Origin: Pseudomonas knackmussii B13
GTDB lineage: Bacteria; Pseudomonadota; Gammaproteobacteria; Pseudomonadales; Pseudomonadaceae
Assembly: GCF_000689415.1 (NCBI RefSeq)
Contig: NZ_HG322950.1
Location: forward strand, 5,959,501 to 6,023,500
Reading direction: 5' to 3'
Length of the DNA stretch: 64,000 nt
Positions 32,366 to 41,598 of this stretch are shown one piece after another. Positions within the stretch are counted from its first letter, which is position 1. Each line of letters starts with the position of its first letter. A program made the translations under genes and the position numbers. The notes under the pieces were generated by a model. The model had not been told where the DNA came from. It worked only from the letters and a program-made list of their open reading frames with translations, and ran no database searches.

Positions 32366-32632
32366 ATGGCCCGCGTCACCGTCGAAGACTGCCTGGACAA
32401 CGTCGATAACCGTTTCGAGCTGGTCATGCTCGCCACCAAGCGCGCTCGCCAACTGGCCACCGGCGGCAAAGAGCCGAAGGTAGCCTGGGAAAACGACAAG
32501 CCCACCGTGGTCGCCCTGCGCGAGATCGCTTCGGGCCTGGTCGATGCTGAAATCGTTCAGCAGGAGGACGTGGTTGAAGAAGAGCCGCTGTTCGCTGCCT
32601 TCGAAGACGAGGCCAACAACGAGGCCCTGTAA
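32366..32632 (+). CDS. rpoZ: DNA-directed RNA polymerase omega subunit
   Basis: 88-residue small RNA polymerase subunit that binds beta prime and forms one ppGpp site. It begins MARVTVEDCLDNVDNRFELV, with the family core LATKRARQLATGG and KPTVVALREIASG. It lies 89 bp after gmk and 51 bp before spoT, the conserved gmk-rpoZ-spoT order. Start at 32366 with AACGAGGAACACC as the ribosome site. Confidence 0.97.
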   Translation: MARVTVEDCLDNVDNRFELVMLATKRARQLATGGKEPKVAWENDKPTVVALREIASGLVDAEIVQQEDVVEEEPLFAAFEDEANNEAL

Positions 32633-32683
32633 GTCGATGTCCGGCCGACGACCGCAGCCGTCCACTCGGCAGGGGGTGCTCCC

Positions 32684-34804
32684 TTGCCGAGCATAGATGC
32701 CTTCGCCGACCGGCTTTCGAGCTACCTCGGCCCGGAGGACCAGGTCAACCTGGTCCGCCGCGCCTACTACTACGCCGAGCAGGCCCACGACGGCCAGCGC
32801 CGCCGCAGCGGCGAGCCGTACGTCACCCATCCGCTCGCCGTAGCCAACATCCTCGCCGATATGCACATGGACCATCAGAGCCTGATGGCCGCGATGCTGC
32901 ATGACGTGATCGAGGACACCGGCATCGCCAAGGAAGCGCTCACCGCGCAGTTCGGCGAAACCGTCTCCGAGCTGGTGGACGGGGTCAGCAAGCTGACCCA
33001 GATGAACTTCGAGTCCAAGGCCGAGGCGCAAGCCGAGAACTTCCAGAAGATGGCCATGGCCATGGCGCGCGACATCCGCGTGATCCTGGTCAAGCTGGCC
33101 GACCGCCTGCACAACATGCGCACCCTGGAAGTGCTGTCCGGCGAGAAGCGCCGGCGCATCGCCAAGGAAACCCTGGAAATCTACGCGCCCATCGCCAACC
33201 GGCTGGGCATGCACAGCATGCGCGTTGAGTTCGAGGACCTGGGATTCAAGGCCATGCACCCGATGCGCTCCGAGCGCATCCGCCAGGCGGTGAAGAAGGC
33301 TCGCGGCAACCGTCGCGAGATCGTCGGCAAGATCCAGGAGTCGCTGGTCAACTGCCTCGCCCGCGAGGGCATGGAAGGCCAGGTCCTGGGCCGCGAGAAG
33401 CACCTGTTCAGCATCTACAAGAAGATGCGCGGCAAGCGCCGGGCGTTCAACGAAATCATGGACGTCTATGCCTTCCGCATCATCGTCGACAAGGTAGACA
33501 CCTGCTACCGCGTGCTCGGCGCCGTACACAACCTGTACAAGCCGTTCCCCGGGCGCTTCAAGGACTACATCGCGATTCCCAAGGCCAACGGCTACCAGTC
33601 GCTGCACACCACGCTGTTCGGCATGCACGGCGTGCCCATCGAGATCCAGATCCGCACCCGCGAGATGGAAGAGATGGCCAACCACGGCATCGCCGCGCAC
33701 TGGCTGTACAAGTCCAGCGAGGAAGAGGCGCAGAAAGGCACCCACGCCCGCGCCCGCCAGTGGGTCAAAGGCATCCTCGAGTTGCAGCAACGCGCGGGCA
33801 ACTCCCTCGAATTCATCGAGAACGTGAAGATCGACCTGTTCCCGGACGAGGTCTACGTCTTCACGCCCAAGGGCCGCATCATGGAGCTGCCCAAGGGCTC
33901 CACGGCCGTCGACTTCGCCTACGCGGTGCATACCGACGTCGGCAACAGCTGCATCGCCTGCCGCATCAACCGCCGCCTGGCGCCACTGTCCGAACCGCTG
34001 CAGAGCGGCCAGACGGTGGAGATCGTCACTGCGCCGGGCACCCGGCCGAACCCGGTCTGGCTCAGCTTCGTGGTCACCGGCAAGGCACGTACGCACATCC
34101 GCCATGCGCTCAAGCTGCAACGCCGCTCGGAGTCCATCAGCCTGGGCGAACGCCTGCTGAACAAGACCCTGGCCGGCTTCGACAGCCACCTGGATAAGAT
34201 TCCGCAGGAGCGCATCCAGGCGGTACTCGCCGAGTACCGCATGGAAGTCTTCGAGGACCTGCTCGAAGAGATCGGCCTGGGCAACCGCATGGCGTACGTG
34301 GTCGCGCGCCGCCTGCTCTCCAGCGAGGGCGAAGGCGTCAGCAGCGCGCCGAGCGCCGAAGGGCCGCTGGCGATCCGCGGTACCGAGGGCCTGGTGCTGA
34401 GCTACGCCAAGTGCTGCACGCCGATCCCGGGAGATCCCATCGTCGGCCACCTGTCCGCCGGCAAGGGCATGGTGGTGCACCTGGAAAGCTGCAAGAACAT
34501 CCTCGATATCCGCCACAACCCGGAAAAATGCATCCAGCTCAGCTGGGCCAAGGATGTCACCGGCGAATTCAACGTCGAGTTGCGCGTCGAGCTGGAACAC
34601 CAGCGCGGCCTGATCGCCCTGCTGGCGACCAGCGTCACCGCCGCCGACGGCAATATCGAGAAGATCAGCATGGACGAGCGCGACGGTCGCATCAGCGTTG
34701 TCCAGTTGGTCGTCAGCGTGCATGACCGTGTGCACCTGGCCCGCGTCATCAAGAAGCTGCGCGCCCTCAAGGGTGTCGTACGCATCACCCGCGTGCGCAG
34801 CTGA
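32684..34804 (+). CDS. spoT: bifunctional (p)ppGpp synthetase/hydrolase SpoT
   Basis: 706-residue RelA/SpoT-family enzyme that makes and breaks (p)ppGpp. The HD hydrolase domain (about 20-195) has intact H73-D74 in MLHDVIEDTG, so hydrolysis is expected. The synthetase domain follows (FKDYIAIPKANGYQSLHTTLF), then TGS (VYVFTPKGRIMELPKGST), and a C-terminal ACT domain. The weak synthetase expected of SpoT cannot be judged from sequence. The start is a TTG at 32684 after AGGGGG, matching homologous N termini (MPSIDAFADRL). RelA, which lacks an active HD pair, is excluded by H73-D74. Confidence 0.97.
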   Translation: MPSIDAFADRLSSYLGPEDQVNLVRRAYYYAEQAHDGQRRRSGEPYVTHPLAVANILADMHMDHQSLMAAMLHDVIEDTGIAKEALTAQFGETVSELVDGVSKLTQMNFESKAEAQAENFQKMAMAMARDIRVILVKLADRLHNMRTLEVLSGEKRRRIAKETLEIYAPIANRLGMHSMRVEFEDLGFKAMHPMRSERIRQAVKKARGNRREIVGKIQESLVNCLAREGMEGQVLGREKHLFSIYKKMRGKRRAFNEIMDVYAFRIIVDKVDTCYRVLGAVHNLYKPFPGRFKDYIAIPKANGYQSLHTTLFGMHGVPIEIQIRTREMEEMANHGIAAHWLYKSSEEEAQKGTHARARQWVKGILELQQRAGNSLEFIENVKIDLFPDEVYVFTPKGRIMELPKGSTAVDFAYAVHTDVGNSCIACRINRRLAPLSEPLQSGQTVEIVTAPGTRPNPVWLSFVVTGKARTHIRHALKLQRRSESISLGERLLNKTLAGFDSHLDKIPQERIQAVLAEYRMEVFEDLLEEIGLGNRMAYVVARRLLSSEGEGVSSAPSAEGPLAIRGTEGLVLSYAKCCTPIPGDPIVGHLSAGKGMVVHLESCKNILDIRHNPEKCIQLSWAKDVTGEFNVELRVELEHQRGLIALLATSVTAADGNIEKISMDERDGRISVVQLVVSVHDRVHLARVIKKLRALKGVVRITRVRS

Positions 34805-34827
34805 TCCCACCCCTCGAAGGAGTCGAC

Positions 34828-35208
34828 ATGACCAAGACCGTAATCCACACCGACAAGGCCCCGGCGGCCATCGGCACCTACTCCCAGGCGATCAAGGCTG
34901 GCAACACCGTCTACGTCTCCGGCCAGATCCCGCTGAACCCGCAGACCATGGAACTGGTCGAGGGCTTCGAGGAGCAGGTCGTCCAGGTGTTCGAGAACCT
35001 CAAGGCTGTGATCGAGGCTTCCGGCGGCTACCTGCACGACGTCGCCAAGCTGAACATCTTCCTCACCGACCTGTCGCACTTCGCCAAGGTCAACGAGATC
35101 ATGGGCAAGTACTTCACCCAGCCCTACCCGGCGCGCGCCGCCATCGGCGTGGCCGCCCTGCCCAAGGGCGCCCAGGTCGAGATGGACGCCATCGTCGTCC
35201 TCGAATAA
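34828..35208 (+). CDS. RidA family protein, downstream of spoT
   Basis: 126-residue Rid-family enamine/imine deaminase with the archetypal RidA features: N-terminal DKAPAAIGTYSQAIKAGNTV, the catalytic arginine in PARAAIGVAALPKGAQVEMD and length close to E. coli RidA. It starts 23 bp after spoT and is probably in the same transcript, the usual position of ridA (yjgF) in Pseudomonas. It is a separate paralogue from the dad-operon copy at 4774. In-cell substrate would be the 2-aminoacrylate generated by PLP enzymes such as IlvA. Confidence 0.92.
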   Translation: MTKTVIHTDKAPAAIGTYSQAIKAGNTVYVSGQIPLNPQTMELVEGFEEQVVQVFENLKAVIEASGGYLHDVAKLNIFLTDLSHFAKVNEIMGKYFTQPYPARAAIGVAALPKGAQVEMDAIVVLE

Positions 35209-35221
35209 TCCTGACCTGTCG

Positions 35222-35255
35222 AACGGGGCCCTCTCGCGGCCCCGTTCGCTTTTCC
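35222..35255 (+). terminator. intrinsic terminator after spoT-ridA
   Basis: The 9-bp stem AACGGGGCC/GGCCCCGTT (35222-35230 with 35238-35246) has a 7-base loop and is followed by a short T run. Confidence 0.75.
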
Positions 35256-35283
35256 CGTGTTAGTCCGCAAGGAGCACTCCCGC

Positions 35284-36024
35284 ATGCGTCGCGCCCTCGT
35301 CCTGAGCGCCCTGCTAGGCCTGCTGACCGGCTGCGCCGGCACCCCATCCGACCCGTCCGGCACCTGGATCAACCAGACCGCCATCGACGCCGCCAGCAAG
35401 AGCGGCAAGCTGCGCGAAGCGCTGCTGGCGTACGGACCGAATCTGGAATGGCAGCTCGACAGCAAGAACCACCAGGCCAGCTACAGCAACGGTTTCGAGA
35501 AGGGCGACGGCCAACTGAGCCAGGACCCGTCCGACAAGAAGCGCTGGCAGGTAGCCTTCTACGGCAGCAAACAGGAAGCCCTGCAGCTGGACGGCAAGCA
35601 GCTGATCCAGGTCGGCGGCGACAACTGGCCGGAGCAGCGCTTCGTCCGCCCCGAGCAACAGCCCACGGCACAGACACCCCTCGGAGCGACCTTCGAACGC
35701 GCGCTCTACGGCAGCTTCCTCAAGGGTACCTGGGTGATCGCCGAAGGCCAGGGCCAGGGCAGCAAGGTCAGCTTCCAGCCCGACGGCCGCATCGAAGGCA
35801 TGCCCAACGCCGATCGCTACGCGCTGTGCCTGGCCGGCGACTGCGCGGCCATGACCGGCAACAACGACAGCATCTGGCTGCAACAAGGCCGCCAGGGCCG
35901 CGAATACCTGTTCCAGCGCGAAGACGACCAGATCGAACTCTTCGAGGCGGTGAACCGCGCCCAGGCCGACGAGATGCCCGAGTACCAGCCCGGCCAGCGC
36001 GTCTGGCTGCTCAAGCGCGACTGA
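35284..36024 (+). CDS. hypothetical lipoprotein
   Basis: 246-residue protein with a lipobox at the end of a signal peptide (MRRALVLSALLGLLTGCAG, cysteine 17). The mature part has no domain I recognise; it is rich in Gln, Gly and Asp with repeated small beta-like segments (KKRWQVAFYGSKQEALQLDG, WLLKRD at the end). The start at 35284 has AAGGAG upstream. In P. aeruginosa the equivalent position also holds a hypothetical protein. Function unknown. Confidence 0.78.
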   Translation: MRRALVLSALLGLLTGCAGTPSDPSGTWINQTAIDAASKSGKLREALLAYGPNLEWQLDSKNHQASYSNGFEKGDGQLSQDPSDKKRWQVAFYGSKQEALQLDGKQLIQVGGDNWPEQRFVRPEQQPTAQTPLGATFERALYGSFLKGTWVIAEGQGQGSKVSFQPDGRIEGMPNADRYALCLAGDCAAMTGNNDSIWLQQGRQGREYLFQREDDQIELFEAVNRAQADEMPEYQPGQRVWLLKRD

Positions 36025-36057
36025 TCGAGCAGGCGCCGCCCACGTCCGGCGGCGCCT

Positions 36058-36681
36058 TCAGCGCAAGCCCAGCAGCAACAACCAGCCCCCCAGCCCCAGC
36101 AACAGCCCGCCACACAGGCGATCCAGCGCCCTCACCCGCCGCTGCAGCCAGCCGCGCCAGCGTTGTTGGTCGAGGAGGCGCACCAGCGCCAGGTCCCAGA
36201 ACAGCACCACCGCGCCCATCCACAGCACGCACAGCGCCAGCGCCCAGCCCGGCAGATGGAATGGCCCGAGCAAGCCGAACAGCCCGCTGTAGAAGATCGG
36301 CAGCTTGGGATTGAGGCTGCTGGCCAGAAAGCCTTCACGCAGCCCCAGGAAGAATCCGCCGCGCATCGGCGCACCCGACTCAACGGGAATCTCCAGCTCG
36401 CGTCGCGCCAGCACGGCCTGAACACCCAACCAGACGAAGTAAGCCCCGCCCAGCAGTTGCACCAGGCGCAAGCTTTGCTGCGCCACATCCGGCAGCAAGC
36501 CAAGGATGAACAGCACCAGCCCCATGCTCGCCAGATTGGCCACGGCGATGCCGCTGGCACAACCGTCGGCGTGGCGCCGGCCGCGAACCAGCGCGGCACG
36601 GATCAGCAGGAAGAAATCCGGCCCCGGCGACAGCAGGGCGGCGAAGTGAGTGCTGGCAACCAGCGCGAAGGCGGCGAACAT
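36058..36681 (-). CDS. LysE family amino acid exporter (RhtB type)
   Basis: 207-residue inner-membrane protein with about six hydrophobic segments. The N terminus FALVASTHFAALLSPGPDFF is the LysE/RhtB signature, followed by CASGIAVANLASMGL and LNPKLPIFYSGLFGL. Such proteins export amino acids. It shares strand and direction with the upstream AraC regulator, which may control it. The substrate is unknown. Confidence 0.87.
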   Translation of the reverse strand: MFAAFALVASTHFAALLSPGPDFFLLIRAALVRGRRHADGCASGIAVANLASMGLVLFILGLLPDVAQQSLRLVQLLGGAYFVWLGVQAVLARRELEIPVESGAPMRGGFFLGLREGFLASSLNPKLPIFYSGLFGLLGPFHLPGWALALCVLWMGAVVLFWDLALVRLLDQQRWRGWLQRRVRALDRLCGGLLLGLGGWLLLLGLR

Positions 36682-36747
36682 GGCGATCTTCCCGGAACAA
36701 GGGAGGCCAGTCTGGAAGGCAGGGTGCGCAGCGGTCTTGGAAGAAAC

Positions 36748-37548
36748 TCAGGTGCGCGTGGCGCTGCGGAAGCGGCCGGGCGTGACGCCGGTAAAGCGGC
36801 GGAAGGTCGTCGAGAAGTGCGCCTGGTCGTAGAAACCCAATTCCAAGGCAACGTCGATGGGCATAGCACCTTCCACCAGGCGCCGCTTCGCCTCGCGCAC
36901 CCGACGCTGCAGCAGATAGGTATGCGGTGGCACGCCGTAGGCGCGACGGAAGGTCTCGATCAGGTGGCGTGGATGACGGTCCACCAGCGCGGCCAACTGC
37001 TCCAGGCTCACCGCTTCACTGAAGTGCGTTTCCAGGTAGTCGCGCAGCAATGCCGTGGCACCACCGTCGCGGCTCGCCGCAGCCGCTTCGCGCATTCCGC
37101 CATGACGGACGAAGACCAGCTCCAGCAGCGCCAGCAACTCACTCTCCAGCGCCAGCGCGTCGTTGCGCTCGAACTCACCGGCCACCCGCGCCAATGCCTG
37201 GGCGACCTGGCCGTCATCGGCTGGATTGAGTGCCTGGAAACCACGCGGCAGCTGCTTGCGGCCAAGCAGCGGCAGCAGCCGCGACTCCTCGATGTACAGC
37301 ATCCGATAGACCAGCCGCTCGCTCTCGGCATTGCCGGTGTGCGGCTCCTCGGGATTCATCAACGACAGCGTGCCGGCAGGCAGCACATGGCGCGCGCCCC
37401 TGCACTGGTAGCCGCCGGCTCCGTGGAGAATCGCGCCGATGGCGAAAGCATCGTGACTGTGACGGCCGAACGGCTGCCCGGAGAAGTCCGCGTGGAACAG
37501 CTCCACGCCCGGCAGCCAGGAACGCGCCAGCAGCCGGTTGGCGTCCAT
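36748..37548 (-). CDS. AraC family transcriptional regulator
   Basis: 266-residue regulator. The N-terminal cupin-type sensor (about 20-110: FGRHSHDAFAIGAILHGAGG) is joined to a C-terminal double helix-turn-helix (about 170-262) with the family end motif FYDQAHFSTTFRRFTGVTPG. The gene is directly upstream of the LysE-type exporter and likely controls it in response to a small effector. Its start codon overlaps the stop of the upstream epimerase gene by one base (TGATG), which suggests coupled translation. Confidence 0.88.
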   Translation of the reverse strand: MDANRLLARSWLPGVELFHADFSGQPFGRHSHDAFAIGAILHGAGGYQCRGARHVLPAGTLSLMNPEEPHTGNAESERLVYRMLYIEESRLLPLLGRKQLPRGFQALNPADDGQVAQALARVAGEFERNDALALESELLALLELVFVRHGGMREAAAASRDGGATALLRDYLETHFSEAVSLEQLAALVDRHPRHLIETFRRAYGVPPHTYLLQRRVREAKRRLVEGAMPIDVALELGFYDQAHFSTTFRRFTGVTPGRFRSATRT

Positions 37549-38405
37549 CAGTCGTCGCGCCCGGCGAGAATGGCCGCATAGCCCTCGCGATAGCTCGGGT
37601 AGCGCGGGATCCAGCCCAACGCGCGGGCGCGGGCGTTGCTGCAGCGCTTGCTGCCGGCGCGGCGCACGCTCTGTTCCGCCGCCCAGTGTTCGACGCCCAT
37701 GAGCCCGCGCAGGTAGTCCACCACTTCGGCGAGCGGCGCCGGAGCGTCATCGACGCCGAGGTAGCAGTTATCCAGCACCTTGCCGTCCGCATCGGCGCGC
37801 AACAGGCAGGCCAGCAGCCCGGCGGCGTCCTCGGCGTGGATGCGGTTTGCATAAAGCGGCGGCTCGACGGCCACGCGATAACCCTCGCGCACCTGGCGCA
37901 AAAGGTACTCGCGGCCCGGGCCGTAGATGCCGGTAAGGCGTACCACGCTCGCCGGAATACCGCTCGCGAGGGCGACCTGCTCAGCCTCGCGGATGACGCG
38001 CCCGGAATAGGATTCGGCTTCGGCGGGCGAATCCTCGTCCACCCACTCGCCGTCCTTCTGCGCATAGACGCCGCTGCTGGAGACGAACAGCAGGCGTTTC
38101 GGCCGCTGCCCACGCTGTTCGAGCCAGCCCAGGCAATGCCGCAGGCCCTCGATATAGGTGGCGCGATAGCCGGCTTCGTCGTGCTGGCTGGCGGCGGCGC
38201 TGAACACCACATAGTCCAGCTCACCCTGCGGCCACGCCGGCGGGCAGGCGCTCGCGCCCAGGTCGCCGGGCACCGGCAGGATGCCGGCGGGCAACGCTGA
38301 GGTATTGCGGCGCAGGCCATGCACCTCCCAGCCACCGGCGACCAGTTGGCGGCCCAGACGGCTGCCGACATCGCCGCAGCCCACGATCATCACCTTCCTC
38401 GACAT
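37548..38405 (-). CDS. NAD(P)-dependent epimerase/dehydratase family protein (YeeZ-like)
   Basis: 285-residue extended short-chain dehydrogenase-like protein with a Rossmann motif VMIVGCGDVGSRLGRQLV near the N terminus. It matches the YeeZ-type subgroup (SDR-like NAD-binding proteins; active-site SSSGVYAQKDGEWVDE includes the Tyr). Substrate unknown. The start at 38405 has GGAGG five bases upstream; an in-frame ATG at 38417 overlaps this site. It is divergent from oxyR and overlaps the AraC gene by one base. Confidence 0.85.
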   Translation of the reverse strand: MSRKVMIVGCGDVGSRLGRQLVAGGWEVHGLRRNTSALPAGILPVPGDLGASACPPAWPQGELDYVVFSAAASQHDEAGYRATYIEGLRHCLGWLEQRGQRPKRLLFVSSSGVYAQKDGEWVDEDSPAEAESYSGRVIREAEQVALASGIPASVVRLTGIYGPGREYLLRQVREGYRVAVEPPLYANRIHAEDAAGLLACLLRADADGKVLDNCYLGVDDAPAPLAEVVDYLRGLMGVEHWAAEQSVRRAGSKRCSNARARALGWIPRYPSYREGYAAILAGRDD

Positions 38406-38500
38406 GCCGACCTCCACTGCACAAGGGCTGCGAGTGTAGCGCGGTTGGTTCGCAACGGCGCAGCCGCTATGCTTGGCCCCAACTCAACGGATTAGCCGAT

Positions 38501-39433
38501 ATGACCCTCACCGAACTGCGCTACATCGTCACGCTTGCCCAGGAGCAGCACTTCGGCCGCGCTGCCGAGCGCTGCCACGTCAGCCAGCCGACCCTGTCGG
38601 TCGGCGTGAAGAAGCTCGAGGACGAGCTTGGCGTGCTGATCTTCGAGCGCAGCAAGAGCGCGGTGCGCCTGACCCCGGTCGGCGAGGGCATAGTCGCGCA
38701 GGCGCAGAAGGTGCTGGAGCAGGCCCAGGGCATCCGTGAACTGGCCCAGGCCGGCAAGAACCAGCTGACCTCGCCGCTGAAAGTCGGCGCCATCTACACC
38801 ATCGGCCCGTACCTGTTCCCGCACCTGATCCCGCAGCTGCACCGGGTCGCGCCGCAGATGCCGCTGTACATCGAGGAGAACTTCACCCACATCCTCCGCG
38901 ACAAGCTGCGCACCGGCGAGCTGGACGCCATCATCATCGCCCTGCCGTTCCAGGAGGCCGACGTCCTCACCCTGCCGCTGTTCGACGAGCCCTTCTACGT
39001 GCTGATGCCGGCCAAGCACCCGTGGACCGAGCGCAAGACCATCGACGCCGAGATGCTCAACGACAAGAGCCTGCTGCTGCTCGGCGAGGGTCACTGCTTC
39101 CGCGACCAGGTGCTGGAAGCCTGCCCAACCACCCGCAAGGGCGACGAGAACCGCCACACCACGGTCGAATCCAGCTCGCTGGAGACCATCCGCCACATGG
39201 TCGCCTCGGGGCTGGGCGTTTCGGTGCTGCCGTTCTCCGCGGTGGACAGCCACCACTACGCGCCGGGCGTGATCGAGATTCGTCCGTTCACCGCCCCCGT
39301 GCCCTTCCGCACCGTGGCCATCGCCTGGCGCGCCAGCTTCCCGCGGCCCCGCGCCATCGAGGTGCTGGCCGACTCGATTCGCCTCTGCTCGGTCGCCCAG
39401 CCGGTCGCCAAGGGCGAAGCCCAGCCGGCATGA
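38501..39433 (+). CDS. oxyR: hydrogen peroxide-sensing LysR regulator OxyR
   Basis: 310-residue LysR-family regulator of the peroxide stress response. The N-terminal helix-turn-helix is FGRAAERCHVSQPTLSVGVK. The redox pair is present at exactly the canonical positions, Cys199 (GEGHC) and Cys208 (VLEAC), so it should form the activating disulfide. Typical targets are katB, ahpB and ahpCF elsewhere. Its stop overlaps the recG start by 4 bases (ATGA). Confidence 0.96.
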   Translation: MTLTELRYIVTLAQEQHFGRAAERCHVSQPTLSVGVKKLEDELGVLIFERSKSAVRLTPVGEGIVAQAQKVLEQAQGIRELAQAGKNQLTSPLKVGAIYTIGPYLFPHLIPQLHRVAPQMPLYIEENFTHILRDKLRTGELDAIIIALPFQEADVLTLPLFDEPFYVLMPAKHPWTERKTIDAEMLNDKSLLLLGEGHCFRDQVLEACPTTRKGDENRHTTVESSSLETIRHMVASGLGVSVLPFSAVDSHHYAPGVIEIRPFTAPVPFRTVAIAWRASFPRPRAIEVLADSIRLCSVAQPVAKGEAQPA

Positions 39434-41505
39434 CCGAGCTGGCGAACGTCCCGGTTACGGCGCTCAAGGGCGTCGGCGCCGCGCTGGAAGAAAAACTGGC
39501 GAAGGTTGGCCTGGAGAACCTGCAGGACATCCTCTTCCACCTGCCGCTGCGCTACCAGGACCGCACCCGCGTCACGCCGATTGGCGCGCTGCGCCCGGGG
39601 CAGGACGCAGTGGTCGAGGGCGTGGTGTCCGGCGCCGACGTGGTCATGGGCAAGCGCCGCAGCCTGCTGGTGCGCCTGCAGGACGGCACCGGCACCCTCA
39701 GCCTGCGCTTCTACCACTTCAGCCAGGCGCAGAAGGAAGGCCTCAAGCGTGGCACGCACCTGCGCTGCTACGGCGAGGCCCGTCCCGGCGCCTCGGGCCT
39801 GGAGATCTACCACCCGGAATACCGCGCGCTGAATGGCGACGAACCTATTCCGGTGGAACAGACGCTGACGCCGATCTACCCGACTACCGAAGGCCTCACC
39901 CAGCAGCGCCTGCGCCAGCTCAGCGAGCAGACCCTGGCGCGCCTGGGGCCGAACAGCCTGCCTGACTGGCTGCCGGCCGAGCTGGCCCGCGACTATCGCC
40001 TGGGTCCGCTCGACGAGGCGATCCGCTACCTGCACCGACCGCCGCCGGACGCCGATCTCGAAGAACTCGCCGAAGGCCGCCACTGGGCGCAGCACCGCCT
40101 CGCATTCGAGGAACTGCTGACCCACCAACTGTCGCTGCAGCGCCTGCGCGAGCAGGTTCGTTCGCAGGCTGCCCCCGCGCTGCCGCCAGCCACCCGGCTG
40201 CCGCGGCAGTACCTGAAGAACCTGGGCTTCGCCCCCACCGGCGCGCAACAGCGTGTGGGCGCGGAGATCGCCTACGACCTGGCGCAGTCCGAGCCCATGC
40301 TGCGCCTGGTGCAGGGTGACGTCGGCGCCGGCAAGACGGTAGTCGCAGCCCTCGCCGCGCTGCAGGCCATCGAGGCTGGCTACCAGGTGGCGCTGATGGC
40401 GCCCACGGAAATCCTCGCCGAGCAGCACTTCCTCAACTTCAGCAAGTGGCTGCAGCCATTGGGCATCGAGGTCGCCTGGCTGGCCGGCAAGCTCAAGGGC
40501 AAGGCGCGCGCCGCCGCCCTGGAGCGCATCGCCGCCGGCGCGCCCATGGTGGTCGGCACCCACGCGCTGTTCCAGGACGAGGTGAAGTTCGCCCGCCTGG
40601 CCCTGGCGATCATCGACGAACAGCACCGCTTCGGCGTGCAGCAGCGCCTGGCGCTGCGCCAGAAGGGGGTCGACGGCCGCCTCTGCCCGCACCAGCTGAT
40701 CATGACCGCCACGCCCATTCCGCGGACGCTGGCGATGAGCGCCTATGCCGACCTGGACACCTCGATCCTCGACGAGCTGCCGCCCGGCCGCACGCCGGTG
40801 AACACCGTGCTGGTGGCCGACAGCCGCCGCTTCGAGGTGATCGAACGGGTCCGCGCCGCTTGCCGCGAAGGCCGCCAGGCCTATTGGGTCTGCACCCTGA
40901 TCGAGGAATCCGAAGAGCTCACCTGCCAGGCGGCGGAGACCACCTACGAGGAACTAGCCTCCGCCCTGGGCGAATTGCGTGTCGGGCTGATCCACGGCCG
41001 CATGAAGCCGGCGGACAAGGCCACGATCATGGAGGCCTTCAAGGAGGGCATGCTGCAACTGCTGGTGGCGACCACCGTGATCGAGGTCGGCGTCGACGTG
41101 CCCAACGCCAGCCTGATGATCATCGAGAACCCCGAGCGCCTGGGCCTGGCCCAGCTGCACCAGCTACGCGGCCGGGTCGGCCGTGGCAGCGCCGCGAGCC
41201 ATTGCGTGCTGCTCTACCATCCGCCGCTGTCGCAGATCGGTCGCGAACGCCTGGCGATCATGCGCGAGACCTGCGACGGCTTCGTCATCGCCGAGCGCGA
41301 TCTGGAGTTGCGCGGCCCCGGCGAGATGCTCGGGACACGGCAAACCGGCCTGCTACAGTTCAAGGTCGCCGACCTGATGCGCGACGCCGACCTGCTGCCG
41401 GCAGTGCGCGACGCCGCCCAGGCACTGCTGGAACACTGGCCGGAGCACGTCAGCCCGCTATTGTCGCGCTGGTTACGACATGGGCAGCAATACGGCCAAG
41501 TGTGA
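39430..41505 (+). CDS. recG: ATP-dependent DNA helicase RecG
   Basis: 691-residue superfamily 2 helicase that remodels stalled forks and Holliday junctions. The N-terminal wedge/OB domain (about 60-160) is followed by Walker A GDVGAGKTVV (about 296-305) and the DExH box D396-E-Q-H (IIDEQHRFG). C-terminal helicase motifs include TATPIPRTLAMS and QLRGRVGRG. Overlaps oxyR by 4 bases, so translation is probably coupled; this is a conserved Pseudomonas pair. Confidence 0.97.
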   Translation: MTELANVPVTALKGVGAALEEKLAKVGLENLQDILFHLPLRYQDRTRVTPIGALRPGQDAVVEGVVSGADVVMGKRRSLLVRLQDGTGTLSLRFYHFSQAQKEGLKRGTHLRCYGEARPGASGLEIYHPEYRALNGDEPIPVEQTLTPIYPTTEGLTQQRLRQLSEQTLARLGPNSLPDWLPAELARDYRLGPLDEAIRYLHRPPPDADLEELAEGRHWAQHRLAFEELLTHQLSLQRLREQVRSQAAPALPPATRLPRQYLKNLGFAPTGAQQRVGAEIAYDLAQSEPMLRLVQGDVGAGKTVVAALAALQAIEAGYQVALMAPTEILAEQHFLNFSKWLQPLGIEVAWLAGKLKGKARAAALERIAAGAPMVVGTHALFQDEVKFARLALAIIDEQHRFGVQQRLALRQKGVDGRLCPHQLIMTATPIPRTLAMSAYADLDTSILDELPPGRTPVNTVLVADSRRFEVIERVRAACREGRQAYWVCTLIEESEELTCQAAETTYEELASALGELRVGLIHGRMKPADKATIMEAFKEGMLQLLVATTVIEVGVDVPNASLMIIENPERLGLAQLHQLRGRVGRGSAASHCVLLYHPPLSQIGRERLAIMRETCDGFVIAERDLELRGPGEMLGTRQTGLLQFKVADLMRDADLLPAVRDAAQALLEHWPEHVSPLLSRWLRHGQQYGQV

Positions 41506-41598
41506 AGTATTTCGCCTTCATCGGTCGGGTATCTGCTCTGTTACGAATAACCGCTGGGTATACTCCAGCCAGCAGTTGATAACCGGATCACAACGAAA

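Noticed and set aside
32309..34810. An 833-residue open frame antisense to spoT
   Set aside because: It is the shadow of a GC-rich coding strand. Its composition is an Ala/Gly/Asp/His/Val-rich string with no domain, and spoT is unmistakable on the other strand.
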